From the NCBI RefSeq assembly GCF_030811555.1, contig NZ_JAUSQZ010000001.1:6879241-6943240 (forward strand): a stretch of 64,000 bases of DNA, written 5' to 3'. A program made the translations under genes and the position numbers. Shown in pieces: positions 7,936 through 16,071 of the stretch (the stretch's first letter is position 1; each line of letters opens with the position of its first letter). The stretch is from Kineosporia succinea (GTDB lineage: Bacteria; Actinomycetota; Actinomycetes; Actinomycetales; Kineosporiaceae). The notes below the pieces were generated by a model that worked only from the letters and a program-made list of their open reading frames with translations, had not been told where the DNA came from and searched no databases.

Positions 7936-8894
7936 CAGGGGCGCCCGAGGTGGGCCACGAGCAGGTTCGGGTCCTTCTGCGTGGTGTAGGCGGCGTTGGT
8001 GACGTAGACGGTGTCGCCGCGCACCGCGACCGCACTGGGGTTGGACAGCCCGTCGTCACCGGTCAGGATCGTCGTGGTTGCCGGGCCGTCGACCAGGACG
8101 ACCTTGTTCTCGGTGACCAGCGACGCGATGAGCTGCTCGCCCTTGCCGGTGAAGGCGAAGTCGTCGATGCCCTGCAGGTCCCGGGCCTCGGTGGTGAAGG
8201 TGCCGGCGCCCCGGCCGCGCAGGGGCGAGCTGAGTACCGTGCCCCGGTCGAGGTTGGAGACGTACAGGCGGCCCGCGCGGATCTTGGCCCCGTTGACCCC
8301 GAAGAAGCCGGTGGAGGTCAGGGCCGGGTCGGTGCTGAACGTCGTGACGGTACCCCGGGTCCCCACCGAATAGACCACACCCCGAACCGAATCGGTGACG
8401 TAGAGCGTCTTCGTGGCGTGGTCCATCACCATGCCGTTGGGCAGGCCCGACGCCGGCAGGTCGGCGATCTTGCGCGGCCGCCGCCCCTCCTCGAACGTCC
8501 AGATGCCGGTCTCGGCCCTCGAGCCGGTCGCGTAGGCGACGTAGAACGTCCTGCCGTCCCGCACCAGACCGCTGGTCAGCGGGAATCCGAGCAGCGGCGT
8601 GGTGGCGCGGGGGTCCTTCGGGGCCGGGAGCGTGGCCAGCACCCGGACCTCGCCCCGGCTGCTGACGCGGGCCACCTGGCGGGCGCCCGCCAGGGTCACG
8701 GCGACGCTGCCGTTGCGGTCGGTCACCACGTTCTCGGGCATCTGGCCGCCCGCCAGGTCGAAGTGGACCCGGATACCGGCGCTGGTCAGCGGCGGTGAGA
8801 ACGCCTCGGCCGGAACGGCGTTCAGCAGCGCCGCCGCCGAGGCGGAGGCCACGACCGCGGCTGCGGCGGCCAGGCGGGTGATTGACGATGACAT
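7935..8894 (-). CDS. Secreted SMP-30/NHL-type beta-propeller protein
   Basis: A 319-residue exported protein. ATG at 8894 is chosen because it begins a Sec signal peptide (MSSSITRLAAAAAVVASASA, cleavage near PAEAFS) and has GGAG upstream; the frame continues upstream only as antisense of the neighbouring regulator. The mature part shows repeated strand motifs of a six-bladed propeller (PENVVTDRNGSVAVTL, LPNGMVMDHATKTLYVTDS, RGDTVYVTNAAY) as in SMP-30/gluconolactonase-like and NHL proteins. Such proteins include lactonases but also non-catalytic scaffolds. The metal ligands were not assigned, so enzymatic activity is uncertain. It is divergent from the MmyB-type regulator at 9048. Confidence 0.8.
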   Translation of the reverse strand: MSSSITRLAAAAAVVASASAAALLNAVPAEAFSPPLTSAGIRVHFDLAGGQMPENVVTDRNGSVAVTLAGARQVARVSSRGEVRVLATLPAPKDPRATTPLLGFPLTSGLVRDGRTFYVAYATGSRAETGIWTFEEGRRPRKIADLPASGLPNGMVMDHATKTLYVTDSVRGVVYSVGTRGTVTTFSTDPALTSTGFFGVNGAKIRAGRLYVSNLDRGTVLSSPLRGRGAGTFTTEARDLQGIDDFAFTGKGEQLIASLVTENKVVLVDGPATTTILTGDDGLSNPSAVAVRGDTVYVTNAAYTTQKDPNLLVAHLGRP

Positions 8895-9047
8895 GGGTGA
8901 CTGCTCCGATACTGAGGTGGGGGACGGTGAGGCACGCAGGCCTCGCGGTCCCGATCCTGCGCCGCGGGCACCGGGGCAGCCAGCCCGCGTCATGGGTATC
9001 CCCGGCCGGGACACCCAGCGCCGCGGCCGGCTCGGCATACTCGGAGG

Positions 9048-9974
9048 ATGAGTACTGCCGGAGCGCTGGGTGAGACGCTGCAGGCGTGGCGCGCGCGGAT
9101 CAGCCCGGAGGACGTCGGTCTGCCCACCTACGGTGAACGCCGCCGGGTCAGCGGTCTGCGCCGCGAGGAACTCGCCCTGCTGGCCGGGGTCAGCGCCTCC
9201 TACTACACCCGGCTCGAGCAGGGGCACTCCCGCAACGCGTCGCCCGAGGTGCTCGACGCGATCGCCCGGGCCCTGAACCTCACGGCCGCCGAACGCCAGC
9301 ACCTGGGCACCCTCGCCGCCGTCAGGCCGCGCACCACGCCGCGACGCCCACCGGCCGAGCACGTCGACGAGGCCCTCTCCGACCTGCTCACCGCACTCGG
9401 TGACGTGCCCGCACTCGTGCTCGGGCGCCGCAGCGACGTCCTCGCCTGGAACCCGGCCGGCCATGCCCTGCTGGCCGGGCACCTCGCCGCGGACGGCCCG
9501 CACCACGCCCGCACGCGTCCCAACATGACCGAACTCGTCTTCCTCGACCCCGACGTCCGGGCCCTGTACGCCGACTGGCCCGCCAAGGCCCGCGCCGTCG
9601 TGGGCAACCTGCGCCTCACCGCCGGACTGCACGCCGACGACCCGCTCCTGGCGGCCCTGATCGGGCGCCTCTCCCTGAACTCACCCGACTTCGCGCGTCT
9701 GTGGGGCGACCACCGCGTCCACCCTTGTGCCACGGCTGATTACGAACTGCACCATCCGCTGGTGGGCACGCTCACCGTCACCCAGCAGTCGCTGAAGGCC
9801 CTGCAGGCGCCCGAGCAGACGCTGGTCACCTGCACGGCCCCGGCCGCAAGCCCCTCCGCACAGGCTCTGGCACTGCTGGCTCAGCTCCGGCCGCACCTGA
9901 GACGGCCGTCTCACGAAACGCGGATCCCCCGGCATCCGGACGGCGGAGGGCACATGATCGAGATCGCTCAGTGA
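9048..9974 (+). CDS. HTH regulator with MmyB-like ligand-binding domain
   Basis: A 308-residue regulator: an XRE-type helix-turn-helix at residues about 10-80 (RRVSGLRREELALLAGVSAS, YYTRLEQG) and a MmyB-like PAS-related ligand-binding domain (about 100-270, with DVLAWNPAGHALL and ADYELHHPLVGTLTV). This is a common actinomycete architecture, often next to a regulated SDR or hydrolase. GGAGG abuts the ATG too closely to act as a ribosome site, and CATACT ends 6 nt before the ATG, so it is probably leaderless. It is divergent from the secreted propeller gene. A second member of the family lies at the right edge of the window. Confidence 0.92.
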   Translation: MSTAGALGETLQAWRARISPEDVGLPTYGERRRVSGLRREELALLAGVSASYYTRLEQGHSRNASPEVLDAIARALNLTAAERQHLGTLAAVRPRTTPRRPPAEHVDEALSDLLTALGDVPALVLGRRSDVLAWNPAGHALLAGHLAADGPHHARTRPNMTELVFLDPDVRALYADWPAKARAVVGNLRLTAGLHADDPLLAALIGRLSLNSPDFARLWGDHRVHPCATADYELHHPLVGTLTVTQQSLKALQAPEQTLVTCTAPAASPSAQALALLAQLRPHLRRPSHETRIPRHPDGGGHMIEIAQ

Positions 9975-10002
9975 GCGACCGGTGACGGGGGATCCGGGAA
10001 AC

Positions 10003-10046
10003 GGGTGAGGGCACCTGGGGTGCCTGACGGGACGGGGCCCTCACCC
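10003..10046. terminator. Hairpin after MmyB-type regulator
   Basis: GGGTGAGGGC (10003-10012) and GCCCTCACCC (10037-10046) are a perfect 10-bp inverted repeat around a 24-nt loop, which itself contains CACC/GGTG. It lies 29 nt past the regulator stop at 9974. Confidence 0.65.
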
Positions 10047-10055
10047 GGCACCACG

Positions 10056-10080
10056 TGACGCCCGTGGGTTCTGGGCGTCA
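10056..10080. terminator. Hairpin after minus-strand SMI1/KNR4 gene
   Basis: TGACGCCC (10056-10063) and GGGCGTCA (10073-10080) form a perfect 8-bp stem with a 9-nt loop. It is placed about 45 nt past the stop of the minus-strand gene ending at 10124. With the 10003-10046 hairpin it separates the two convergent genes. Confidence 0.6.
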
Positions 10081-10123
10081 ACGAAAGATCGGCGAAGCAC
10101 GGACTCGCACGGCGCGTCACGCT

Positions 10124-11281
10124 CTACACCGGACCGGGCTCCGGACCCCGAGGCGTGCTCAGCAACCGCCGGCGCCGCTCGGCGGTCATGATCGGCCCGA
10201 ACTCCTTGTCCCACAACAGACCCAGCGGCGCCAGGTGCATCCCGGTCTCGGGCGTCCAGTCGCCCAGGCCGGACAGCACCACACCGAACGCCTCGTCGTC
10301 CTGCCCCGCCTTGAGCAGCTGACGCGCCTGCTCGACGGTGCGGGCCCAGGCCGGCGTCCGCGAGAAGTCCGCCGTCAGACCCCGCTCGAACCGGAAGCGC
10401 ACCGCCAGTTGCCTCGCCTGGGAGGCGAACTCGGGCGGCGAGCTCTGCGAGAACGAGGTCATCCGGTGTTCCTGCGCGGCGTCGGGATCCAGGGCGCCGA
10501 CGACCAGCAACGGCAGCAGGTCGTTCTGCACCGCCGCGTCGCCGGTCACGGCCCGCGAGCGCCACATCAGGTCGGAGTGGTCGGGGTCGCCGCCGGTCAG
10601 GGCCCGTACCTGGATCGCGAGCACCAGTGCCCGGGCGTCGTTGAAGCGGCCGGCCTGCTCGAAGACGTCTTCCTCGGTGCGGTCACCGGCCAGGAGCAGC
10701 CGGTAGGCGTGGTCGACCTGCTCGGCGATCTCGGTGTGGGTCTGGCTGTCGGGGCCGTCGAAGGTGAGGAAGGTGGCGTACTGGTCTTCCATCTCGGCCC
10801 GGAACGAGGGTTGTTCCTCACCGGCGCCCGGGTACCAGGTGGTGAAGCCGACGGCGGCCCACTCACCGTGCTCGGAGGTGCGGGCCGGGTCGAGCAGGAG
10901 GTGGTCGACACCGGTGTTCAGGAGCAGGCTGCGGTGCAGCCGAGGTGCGTCCTCCTGCCATTCCTCGATCAGGCCGGGGGCCAGGTCGCGGGTCCAGCCG
11001 ATCTCACCGACGGGGCGCACGGCCCCGAAGTCCATGGTGAGGGCGGGCCAGCCGTCGGTCACGGCGTAGAACTCCCGCAGTGACGGCGGCAGTTGACGAC
11101 CGAGCCGGGTCTCGGCGCGGGCGATGTCGGTCTCGCTCGCGGGGGCGGTGCCGATCCAGCCGGTGGCGCGCATCTCGTCGGTGACGGTGAGCCCGATGGC
11201 CTCGGCCTGCTGGATCGCTTCGCGGCTCCAGCGCTCGAGCCAGGCGCGCAGGGTCAGGTGGCTGAGCAGGCTGCGGGGCAT
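10124..11281 (-). CDS. SMI1/KNR4 family protein (long form)
   Basis: A 385-residue soluble protein with an SMI1/KNR4 fold near its N-terminus (residues about 30-170; hallmark RLGRQLPPSLREFYAVTDGW) and a C-terminal part of about 200 residues with alternating helices (EDVFEQAGRFNDARALVLAI) and no recognised domain. SMI1/KNR4 domains in bacteria often act as immunity proteins against secreted or contact-dependent toxins, but many are simply scaffolds, and no toxin gene is adjacent. ATG at 11281 is chosen because TATCGT lies exactly 7 nt upstream (leaderless) and there is no ribosome site for longer forms. A shorter paralogue lies at 12636, just past the aldo/keto reductase. Confidence 0.82.
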   Translation of the reverse strand: MPRSLLSHLTLRAWLERWSREAIQQAEAIGLTVTDEMRATGWIGTAPASETDIARAETRLGRQLPPSLREFYAVTDGWPALTMDFGAVRPVGEIGWTRDLAPGLIEEWQEDAPRLHRSLLLNTGVDHLLLDPARTSEHGEWAAVGFTTWYPGAGEEQPSFRAEMEDQYATFLTFDGPDSQTHTEIAEQVDHAYRLLLAGDRTEEDVFEQAGRFNDARALVLAIQVRALTGGDPDHSDLMWRSRAVTGDAAVQNDLLPLLVVGALDPDAAQEHRMTSFSQSSPPEFASQARQLAVRFRFERGLTADFSRTPAWARTVEQARQLLKAGQDDEAFGVVLSGLGDWTPETGMHLAPLGLLWDKEFGPIMTAERRRRLLSTPRGPEPGPV

Positions 11282-11415
11282 GATCGCCACGATATCCAGA
11301 GCGGCCCGCCGATCCGGCCGGGGAGGTCTGCCGGTACCCGGAACGCGGGTCACTCCCGGTCGGCGCGGTGCGCGGTGTTGGCTGGGCCCCTCAACCGGCA
11401 GCAGGAGGAGACACC

Positions 11416-12432
11416 ATGGAACACCGGCTTCTGGGCCGCACCGGTCTGGCCGTCAGTCCGCTGTGCCTGGGCACGATGATGTTCGGGCCGTGGGGCAACG
11501 ACGACCGCGCCGATTCGGTCAGGGTCATCCACCGGGCGCTGGACGCGGGGATCACCTTCATCGACACCGCCGACGTGTACTCGGCCGGGGTCTCGGAGGA
11601 GATCGTCGGCGAGGCGCTGCGGGGGCGGCGCGACGACGTGGTGCTGGCGACGAAGTTCTTCATGCCGATGGGCGAGCACCCCAATCAGGGCGGCGGGTCA
11701 CGGAAGTGGATCTTCCAGGCGGTCGAGAACTCGCTGCGCCGGCTGGGGACCGACTACATCGACCTGTACCAGGTGCACCGGCCGAGCGCGGTGATGGACG
11801 TCGAGGAGACCCTCGGTGCGCTGACCGATCTGGTGCGCCAGGGCAAGGTGCGGTACATCGGCTCGTCGTCGTACTCCGGTTCGCAGATCGTGGAGGCCCA
11901 GTGGGTCGCCCGCGAGCGCCGTCTGGAGCGGTTCGTCACCGAGCAGCCGCCGTACTCGATCCTGGTGCGGGGTATCGAGCAGGACGTGCTGCCGGCGCTC
12001 CAGCGGCACGGCATGGGGACGCTGACGTACAGTCCGCTGGCCGGTGGCTGGTTGTCGGGTCGCTGGCGTAGGGACGCGGCGGGCTCGCCGACGTCGTCGG
12101 CCCGCCCCGCGGCGCGGTTCGACATGTCGAGCCCGGCCAACCGGCGCAAGCTCGAGGTGGTCGAGGAGCTGGCGCTCCTGGCCGAGCGCGAGAACCTGAC
12201 GCTGATCGAGCTGGCGCTCGCCTGGGTGATCAACCACCCGGGCGTGACGTCGGCGATCATCGGGCCGCGCACGACGGAGCAGCTGGAGTCTCAGTTGCCG
12301 GCGGCCGACATCGTGCTCAGGGCCGAGGTTCTCGACCGGATCGACGAGCTGGTGGCACCGGGGGTGACGATCAATCCGGACGACAACAGTTACGGCGCCT
12401 CGGAGCTGACGGCCGAGGCGCGGCGGCGGTGA
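11416..12432 (+). CDS. Aldo/keto reductase
   Basis: A 338-residue NADPH-dependent aldo/keto reductase of the AKR11/AKR12-like bacterial group. The catalytic tetrad is visible: Asp and Tyr in FIDTADVYS, Lys in LATKFF and His in YQVHRPS. The C-terminal cofactor-binding region (AIIGPRTTEQLESQL) is also present. ATG at 11416 follows an AGGAGGAG ribosome site, an unusually strong signal for this window. The gene sits between two SMI1/KNR4 paralogues, with no obvious functional link. The substrate (aldehyde or ketone) is unknown. Confidence 0.93.
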   Translation: MEHRLLGRTGLAVSPLCLGTMMFGPWGNDDRADSVRVIHRALDAGITFIDTADVYSAGVSEEIVGEALRGRRDDVVLATKFFMPMGEHPNQGGGSRKWIFQAVENSLRRLGTDYIDLYQVHRPSAVMDVEETLGALTDLVRQGKVRYIGSSSYSGSQIVEAQWVARERRLERFVTEQPPYSILVRGIEQDVLPALQRHGMGTLTYSPLAGGWLSGRWRRDAAGSPTSSARPAARFDMSSPANRRKLEVVEELALLAERENLTLIELALAWVINHPGVTSAIIGPRTTEQLESQLPAADIVLRAEVLDRIDELVAPGVTINPDDNSYGASELTAEARRR

Positions 12433-12635
12433 GTGCACGGCCAGATCCGCGATGCACCACCCGAGGCCGGTCTTGCGCACACGTGCGTGAACGGGACCGA
12501 CGCCCTGTGTGGGACGCAGGCATCCTCGGGTGAGCGCGGTGGCGGATCACCTTTCTGCCTGCGGGTGAACACCGGGGCGGCCGTCGCCGTGTGAACCAGG
12601 AACAGCTGCCCGCCGTACGCCCGAGGAGAACCACC

Positions 12636-13223
12636 ATGCCCGCAACCGCACCGGTCACCGTCGAGGAATGGCGCGCGTTCCTCACCGGGTACAGCCGGGA
12701 GGTCCTGAGCTCCCCCGACCAGGAGCGGGAGCAGGCCACCCCCGAGGGCATCGTCACCGTCTCCCGCTTCAGTCCCGAGATGCTCGAGAGCCGCTGGGTG
12801 GGCAACGTCCCGGCCGAGGAGGCCGAGATCGCCGAGGCGGAGGCCCGGCTGGAGCGTCGCCTGCCCCCGTCGTTCCGGAACTTCTACCGGGTCAGCAACG
12901 GCTGGGGCGAGGCCGGTGAGTTCGGCGAGGACCTGTGGCCGCTGGCGGAACTGGCCTGGGTGCGGGGGCACGACTTCGAGGACCTGGTCGACTCCTGGCA
13001 CGGGGTTCTCGAGGACAGTGTGCTGGCGCGCCTGCGGGACGGACTGGCCATCGGGTATGCGGACGGAGGGGCCGGGGACTACTGGTTCCTGGTGCCCCCG
13101 CCGAACCGGGCCGAGGAGGAGTGGACGCCGTACGTGTGGGCCGCCGGCTCCGGCCAGGAGCCGGAGCCGTTCGAGACCTTCGGTGCGCTCATGGTTTCCG
13201 TCCGTGAAGGCCTGTCCTCCTGA
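12636..13223 (+). CDS. SMI1/KNR4 family protein (short form)
   Basis: A 195-residue SMI1/KNR4 protein with the hallmark RLERRLPPSFRNFYRVSNGW (residues about 68-87). ATG at 12636 has GAGGAG 8 nt upstream. It is clearly related to the protein at 10124-11281: both share the order SRE, then SPEM/TDEM, RWVGN/GWIGT, an AEAEARL/ARAETRL helix and the LPPS-FY-V-GW core. The pair probably arose by duplication and diverged in C-terminal length. It ends shortly after the domain (GALMVSVREGLSS). Function is unknown; immunity is a family-level possibility only. Confidence 0.82.
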   Translation: MPATAPVTVEEWRAFLTGYSREVLSSPDQEREQATPEGIVTVSRFSPEMLESRWVGNVPAEEAEIAEAEARLERRLPPSFRNFYRVSNGWGEAGEFGEDLWPLAELAWVRGHDFEDLVDSWHGVLEDSVLARLRDGLAIGYADGGAGDYWFLVPPPNRAEEEWTPYVWAAGSGQEPEPFETFGALMVSVREGLSS

Positions 13224-13481
13224 TCGGCGATCTCCCGTCGGGACGGCCACGTTCCACGGCACCGTCAGCCGCCCCCGGCCCCCCGGCCCCGGGCTCGGCG
13301 ACCGGGTCGACCGGGTACCGCAGGCACAGCGCCACCGGGCAGTCGCCGCGCGTCGTTGCGGCAGGCAATGGGAAACCCGTGTCCGGCGCCCGGAGTGACA
13401 CCTACGGTGGTGCCAATCCCACTCGAACGGTTCGGTTCTGAGCCATTCGAGACCCAACCGTACGATGCCCGAGGAGCTTTC

Positions 13482-13928
13482 ATGCCATCCTGGACGATGA
13501 CCCGACCGGCCCGCGCCCTGATGTTCGCCGCCGCCGGCGCCGCCCTGACGATCAGCCCGGCCATGACCTCGCCCGCGCTCGCGGCCGGGACGACCAACTG
13601 CGGGACCACCGCCAACGGCTTCGACCACCACGTCGTGGCCAGGAGCAGAACCGTGGGCGGGCACACCATCCAGCTGTGGACCGGGGCGGGCTTCGACGAG
13701 GACTTCGCGAAGATCGCCGCCGGATACCGGTCCGGCGACCGGGTCTGGATCGACAAGCGGAAGACGGGTGCCTCGACCTGGACCCAGTGCGGGCCCTTCT
13801 CCCGGATCAGCAGCAACGAGATCTCGAACCCGGACAGCCGCACCCAGACGCGGGCCTGCTTCGACTACGTGACCGGAGGCAGCCGCAAGGCCTACTGCAC
13901 GGAGTGGTACACCGGCCACAAGGGCTGA
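13482..13928 (+). CDS. Small secreted protein with four cysteines, unknown family
   Basis: A 148-residue exported protein. ATG at 13482 follows GAGGAG and starts a Sec signal peptide (ARALMFAAAGAALTI core, cleavage near SPALAAG). The mature protein of about 117 residues has four Cys (NCGTT, TQCGPFS, RACFDYV, KAYCTEW), suggesting two disulfides, and is rich in aromatic and polar residues (GDRVWIDKRKTGASTW, CTEWYTGHKG). No enzyme motif was found and the family is not recognised. A TACGAT box at 13461-13466 could be its -10. A 32-nt perfect palindrome follows the gene. Confidence 0.75.
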   Translation: MPSWTMTRPARALMFAAAGAALTISPAMTSPALAAGTTNCGTTANGFDHHVVARSRTVGGHTIQLWTGAGFDEDFAKIAAGYRSGDRVWIDKRKTGASTWTQCGPFSRISSNEISNPDSRTQTRACFDYVTGGSRKAYCTEWYTGHKG

Positions 13929-13943
13929 TCGGCACGGACGAAA

Positions 13944-13975
13944 GTGACGGCGCGAGGCCGGCCTCGCGCCGTCAC
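13944..13975. terminator. Bidirectional terminator, perfect 16-bp palindrome
   Basis: GTGACGGCGCGAGGCC is followed directly by its reverse complement, giving a 32-nt perfect palindrome. It folds with 14 bp of stem when a 4-nt loop is allowed. It sits between the convergent secreted-protein gene (stop 13928) and hydrolase gene (stop 14002), so it probably ends both transcripts. Confidence 0.8.
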
Positions 13976-14001
13976 CGTCCTCGAAAGATCCGGTGCCGGC
14001 G

Positions 14002-14721
14002 TCAGACGCCCAGGAGCAGGGCACTCACCTGGTCCGGGACGATGACCATGCAGTCGTGCCCACTGCGCAGTTCGTGCACCCGGGCCGGAGGGACGGTCGC
14101 GGGAACCGGCCGTCGCTCGAATCCCTCGGGTTCGCTGCCGACACAGTGGATGTGGGTGCTCGGGACCCGGTCGGCCGCCGGGTTGCCCATCCGGACCCGG
14201 CCGGTCAGGCAGCCGAGGGCGTGGTCGGAGACCATCGGCTTGAGCCAGGCGACGTCGTCCGGGTCGGTGACCCCGAACAGGCCTGCGGGTGCGGGCATCT
14301 CGGGCAGTGGCGGGATGCGCCACGGGGTTGCACCGCGGGCCGCGGCGTCGATGAGGTGCTGAGTGACGGGCATGACGTCGACCGCGTTCTCACCGTCGAC
14401 CGGCACCATGGCGTCCACGTACACCAGCTGCCCGACGCGTTCGGGAACCCGGTGCGCAACCCCGGAGATCACCATTCCCGCATAGCTGTGGCCGACGAGC
14501 ACCACATCGGCGAGATCCTCCCGCAGGAGCAGGCCGACGATGTCGTCGATGTGCGTCTCCAGGTCGATGGCGGCACCGAGCAGGTGGGCCGTCTCCCCGT
14601 AGCCCGTGAGGGTCGGGGTGAGGACGCGGTGTCCCTGCCCCTCGAGCCGGGTGGCGACCCGTTCCCAGACCTCTCCGGTGTGCCAGGCGCCGTGGACGAG
14701 TACGTACATTCGCGAGTTCAT
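14002..14721 (-). CDS. Alpha/beta hydrolase
   Basis: A 239-residue alpha/beta-fold hydrolase of the esterase/hydroxynitrile-lyase-like branch: oxyanion-hole region VLVHGAWHTG, nucleophile elbow GHSYAG, and a late His in LRSGHDCM. ATG at 14721 (MNSRMYVLVHG) is preferred over the upstream ATG because TACTGT lies 7 nt before it with a good -35 (ATGACA, 18-nt spacer) and no ribosome site, that is, a leaderless promoter. It is divergent from a MarR-type regulator, and the two promoters face each other across a palindrome, so MarR-controlled expression is likely. Confidence 0.88.
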   Translation of the reverse strand: MNSRMYVLVHGAWHTGEVWERVATRLEGQGHRVLTPTLTGYGETAHLLGAAIDLETHIDDIVGLLLREDLADVVLVGHSYAGMVISGVAHRVPERVGQLVYVDAMVPVDGENAVDVMPVTQHLIDAAARGATPWRIPPLPEMPAPAGLFGVTDPDDVAWLKPMVSDHALGCLTGRVRMGNPAADRVPSTHIHCVGSEPEGFERRPVPATVPPARVHELRSGHDCMVIVPDQVSALLLGV

Positions 14722-14727
14722 GGTGCG

Positions 14728-14765
14728 AACAGTACGCCCCATTAACTGTTCCTGTCATGTACCGT
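14728..14765. promoter_or_regulatory. Overlapping divergent leaderless promoters with MarR operator candidate
   Basis: On the minus strand ATGACA (14758-14753), an 18-nt spacer and TACTGT (14734-14729) precede the hydrolase ATG by 7 nt. On the plus strand TACCGT (14760-14765) precedes the MarR GTG at 14773 by 7 nt. The inverted repeat AACAGT (14728-14733) / ACTGTT (14745-14750) covers the hydrolase -10 and spacer, so a bound dimer would block the hydrolase and probably its own gene. Confidence 0.6.
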
Positions 14766-14772
14766 TCTGGTC

Positions 14773-15216
14773 GTGGCACAGGAGAACTGGAACGTCGGGT
14801 CGCGCTTCACCGGTCCCCTGCATCCGCTCGGGCAGCTGGCGGTCCTGGTCAGTGCGCGGATGACGCAGGTGGCCGAGGCCAACGGCGTCACCCCGATGCA
14901 GGCCCGGATGCTGGGCGCGCTGCACGACGGCCCCCGCGGGATGGCCGAGCTGGCACAGTTCCTCAGCATCGAGAAGGCCGCCCTGACCGGGCTGGTGAAC
15001 CGGGCCGAAGACCGGGGCCTGGTCGCCCGGCAGCCGGTACCGGGCAACCGGCGCTCCATGCACGTGGCCGCCACCCCCGCCGGCGCCGAGGCCTCGCAGG
15101 CCTTCTACACCGAGCTCGCCGAGCGCCTCGACGAGATCATCGCGACCCTGCCGGCGCGCGACCGGGAGACCTTCCGGAGCTGGACCCGCGCGCTGGTCGA
15201 CGCCGCCGACCTGTGA
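14773..15216 (+). CDS. MarR family transcriptional regulator
   Basis: A 147-residue MarR-type winged-helix regulator: a dimerisation helix (LGQLAVLVSARMTQVAEANGV), recognition region (MAELAQFLSIEKAALTGLVNRAEDRGLV), wing (RQPVPGNRRSMHVAATPAG) and a C-terminal dimer helix. The GTG start has no ribosome site and lies 7 nt after TACCGT, suggesting leaderless translation. It is divergent from the hydrolase at 14002-14721, the classic arrangement for a MarR repressor and its target; the ligand is unknown. Confidence 0.9.
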   Translation: MAQENWNVGSRFTGPLHPLGQLAVLVSARMTQVAEANGVTPMQARMLGALHDGPRGMAELAQFLSIEKAALTGLVNRAEDRGLVARQPVPGNRRSMHVAATPAGAEASQAFYTELAERLDEIIATLPARDRETFRSWTRALVDAADL

Positions 15217-15445
15217 CCTCCGGGGCTCGCGCCAACCGCCTCGGCCGATCAGGACGCGGGCGTGCTCCTCGAGGGCGCGGTACGGGCGCAGCCCGGCATC
15301 ACGCGCGCCCACCGTCGATCACCCCGGACCCGTCGCAGTTCACCCGCGCGCCCTTTCACCGCCCGATACGGCCGGAGATCTGGCCGCCGTGCAGGCAGGC
15401 CCAAAGACCCTTCCCTACGACCAGGTACTCACGCACTGTGCCCGC

Positions 15446-15907
15446 ATGACCACCCACACAGCGCCGGGTCACCTGTCTGTGAGCGCCTGCTGGCAACACC
15501 TGAGAACGACCGACATCGGCCGCCTCGCGGTCCTGGTGGAGGGGGACGTCGACATCTTTCCGGTCAACTACACCGTCGACCACGGATGCATCATCGTCCG
15601 GACCGCCGGAGGGACCAAGCTGTCCTGGGCCCTGGCCGGCCCACCGGTCGCCTTCGAGACCGACGGACACGACAGCGACGAGCGTCGTTTCTGGAGCGTG
15701 GTGCTCAAGGGCCGGGCCGAGGAGCTGACCGACCTGGACGAACGCCTCTCGGCCGGCGACCTTCCGCTCATGCCCCGGCACGGCGGGCCGAAACACCGCT
15801 TCCTGCGTATCGTTCCCGGCACGGTCACCGGACGCCGGTTCGAGAGCGCCCAGCACGAGCACTGGCACGACCCCCTCGCCGAGGCCCGCGGCCGCACCGT
15901 GCGATGA
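15446..15907 (+). CDS. Pyridoxamine 5'-phosphate oxidase-like flavin-binding protein
   Basis: A 153-residue split-barrel protein of the PPOX-like/nitroreductase-related superfamily: GRLAVLVEGDVDIFPVNYTVD and ALAGPPVAFETDG match the first strands of this fold, and WSVVLKGRAEELTD is the typical later strand. Such proteins bind FMN, F420 or haem, and many have unknown reactions. ATG at 15446 is assigned because the homologous region starts just after it; no ribosome site is seen, and a weak CACTGT box lies 6 nt upstream. It is monocistronic, convergent with the large STAND gene. Confidence 0.82.
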   Translation: MTTHTAPGHLSVSACWQHLRTTDIGRLAVLVEGDVDIFPVNYTVDHGCIIVRTAGGTKLSWALAGPPVAFETDGHDSDERRFWSVVLKGRAEELTDLDERLSAGDLPLMPRHGGPKHRFLRIVPGTVTGRRFESAQHEHWHDPLAEARGRTVR

Positions 15908-16071
15908 GGTCCGCCTCGGCCGTCGCGTCGTTGCCGTCACCCGCCAGCCCTCGGCGTAGCTCTGCCCGCCACCTGGTCTCCCTGCGGCGGGTCTCGGCCC
16001 ACTCGGCCGGGCAGAACCGCGGCCGGTGCCATGGCGGGCTGAAGCCCTGACGCGGGAACGACATCCGCGAG

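Noticed and set aside
13189-13401. 70-codon minus-strand frame upstream of the secreted cysteine protein
   Set aside because: Low-complexity Gly/Arg/Pro translation, overlapping the end of the SMI1 gene, without start signal.
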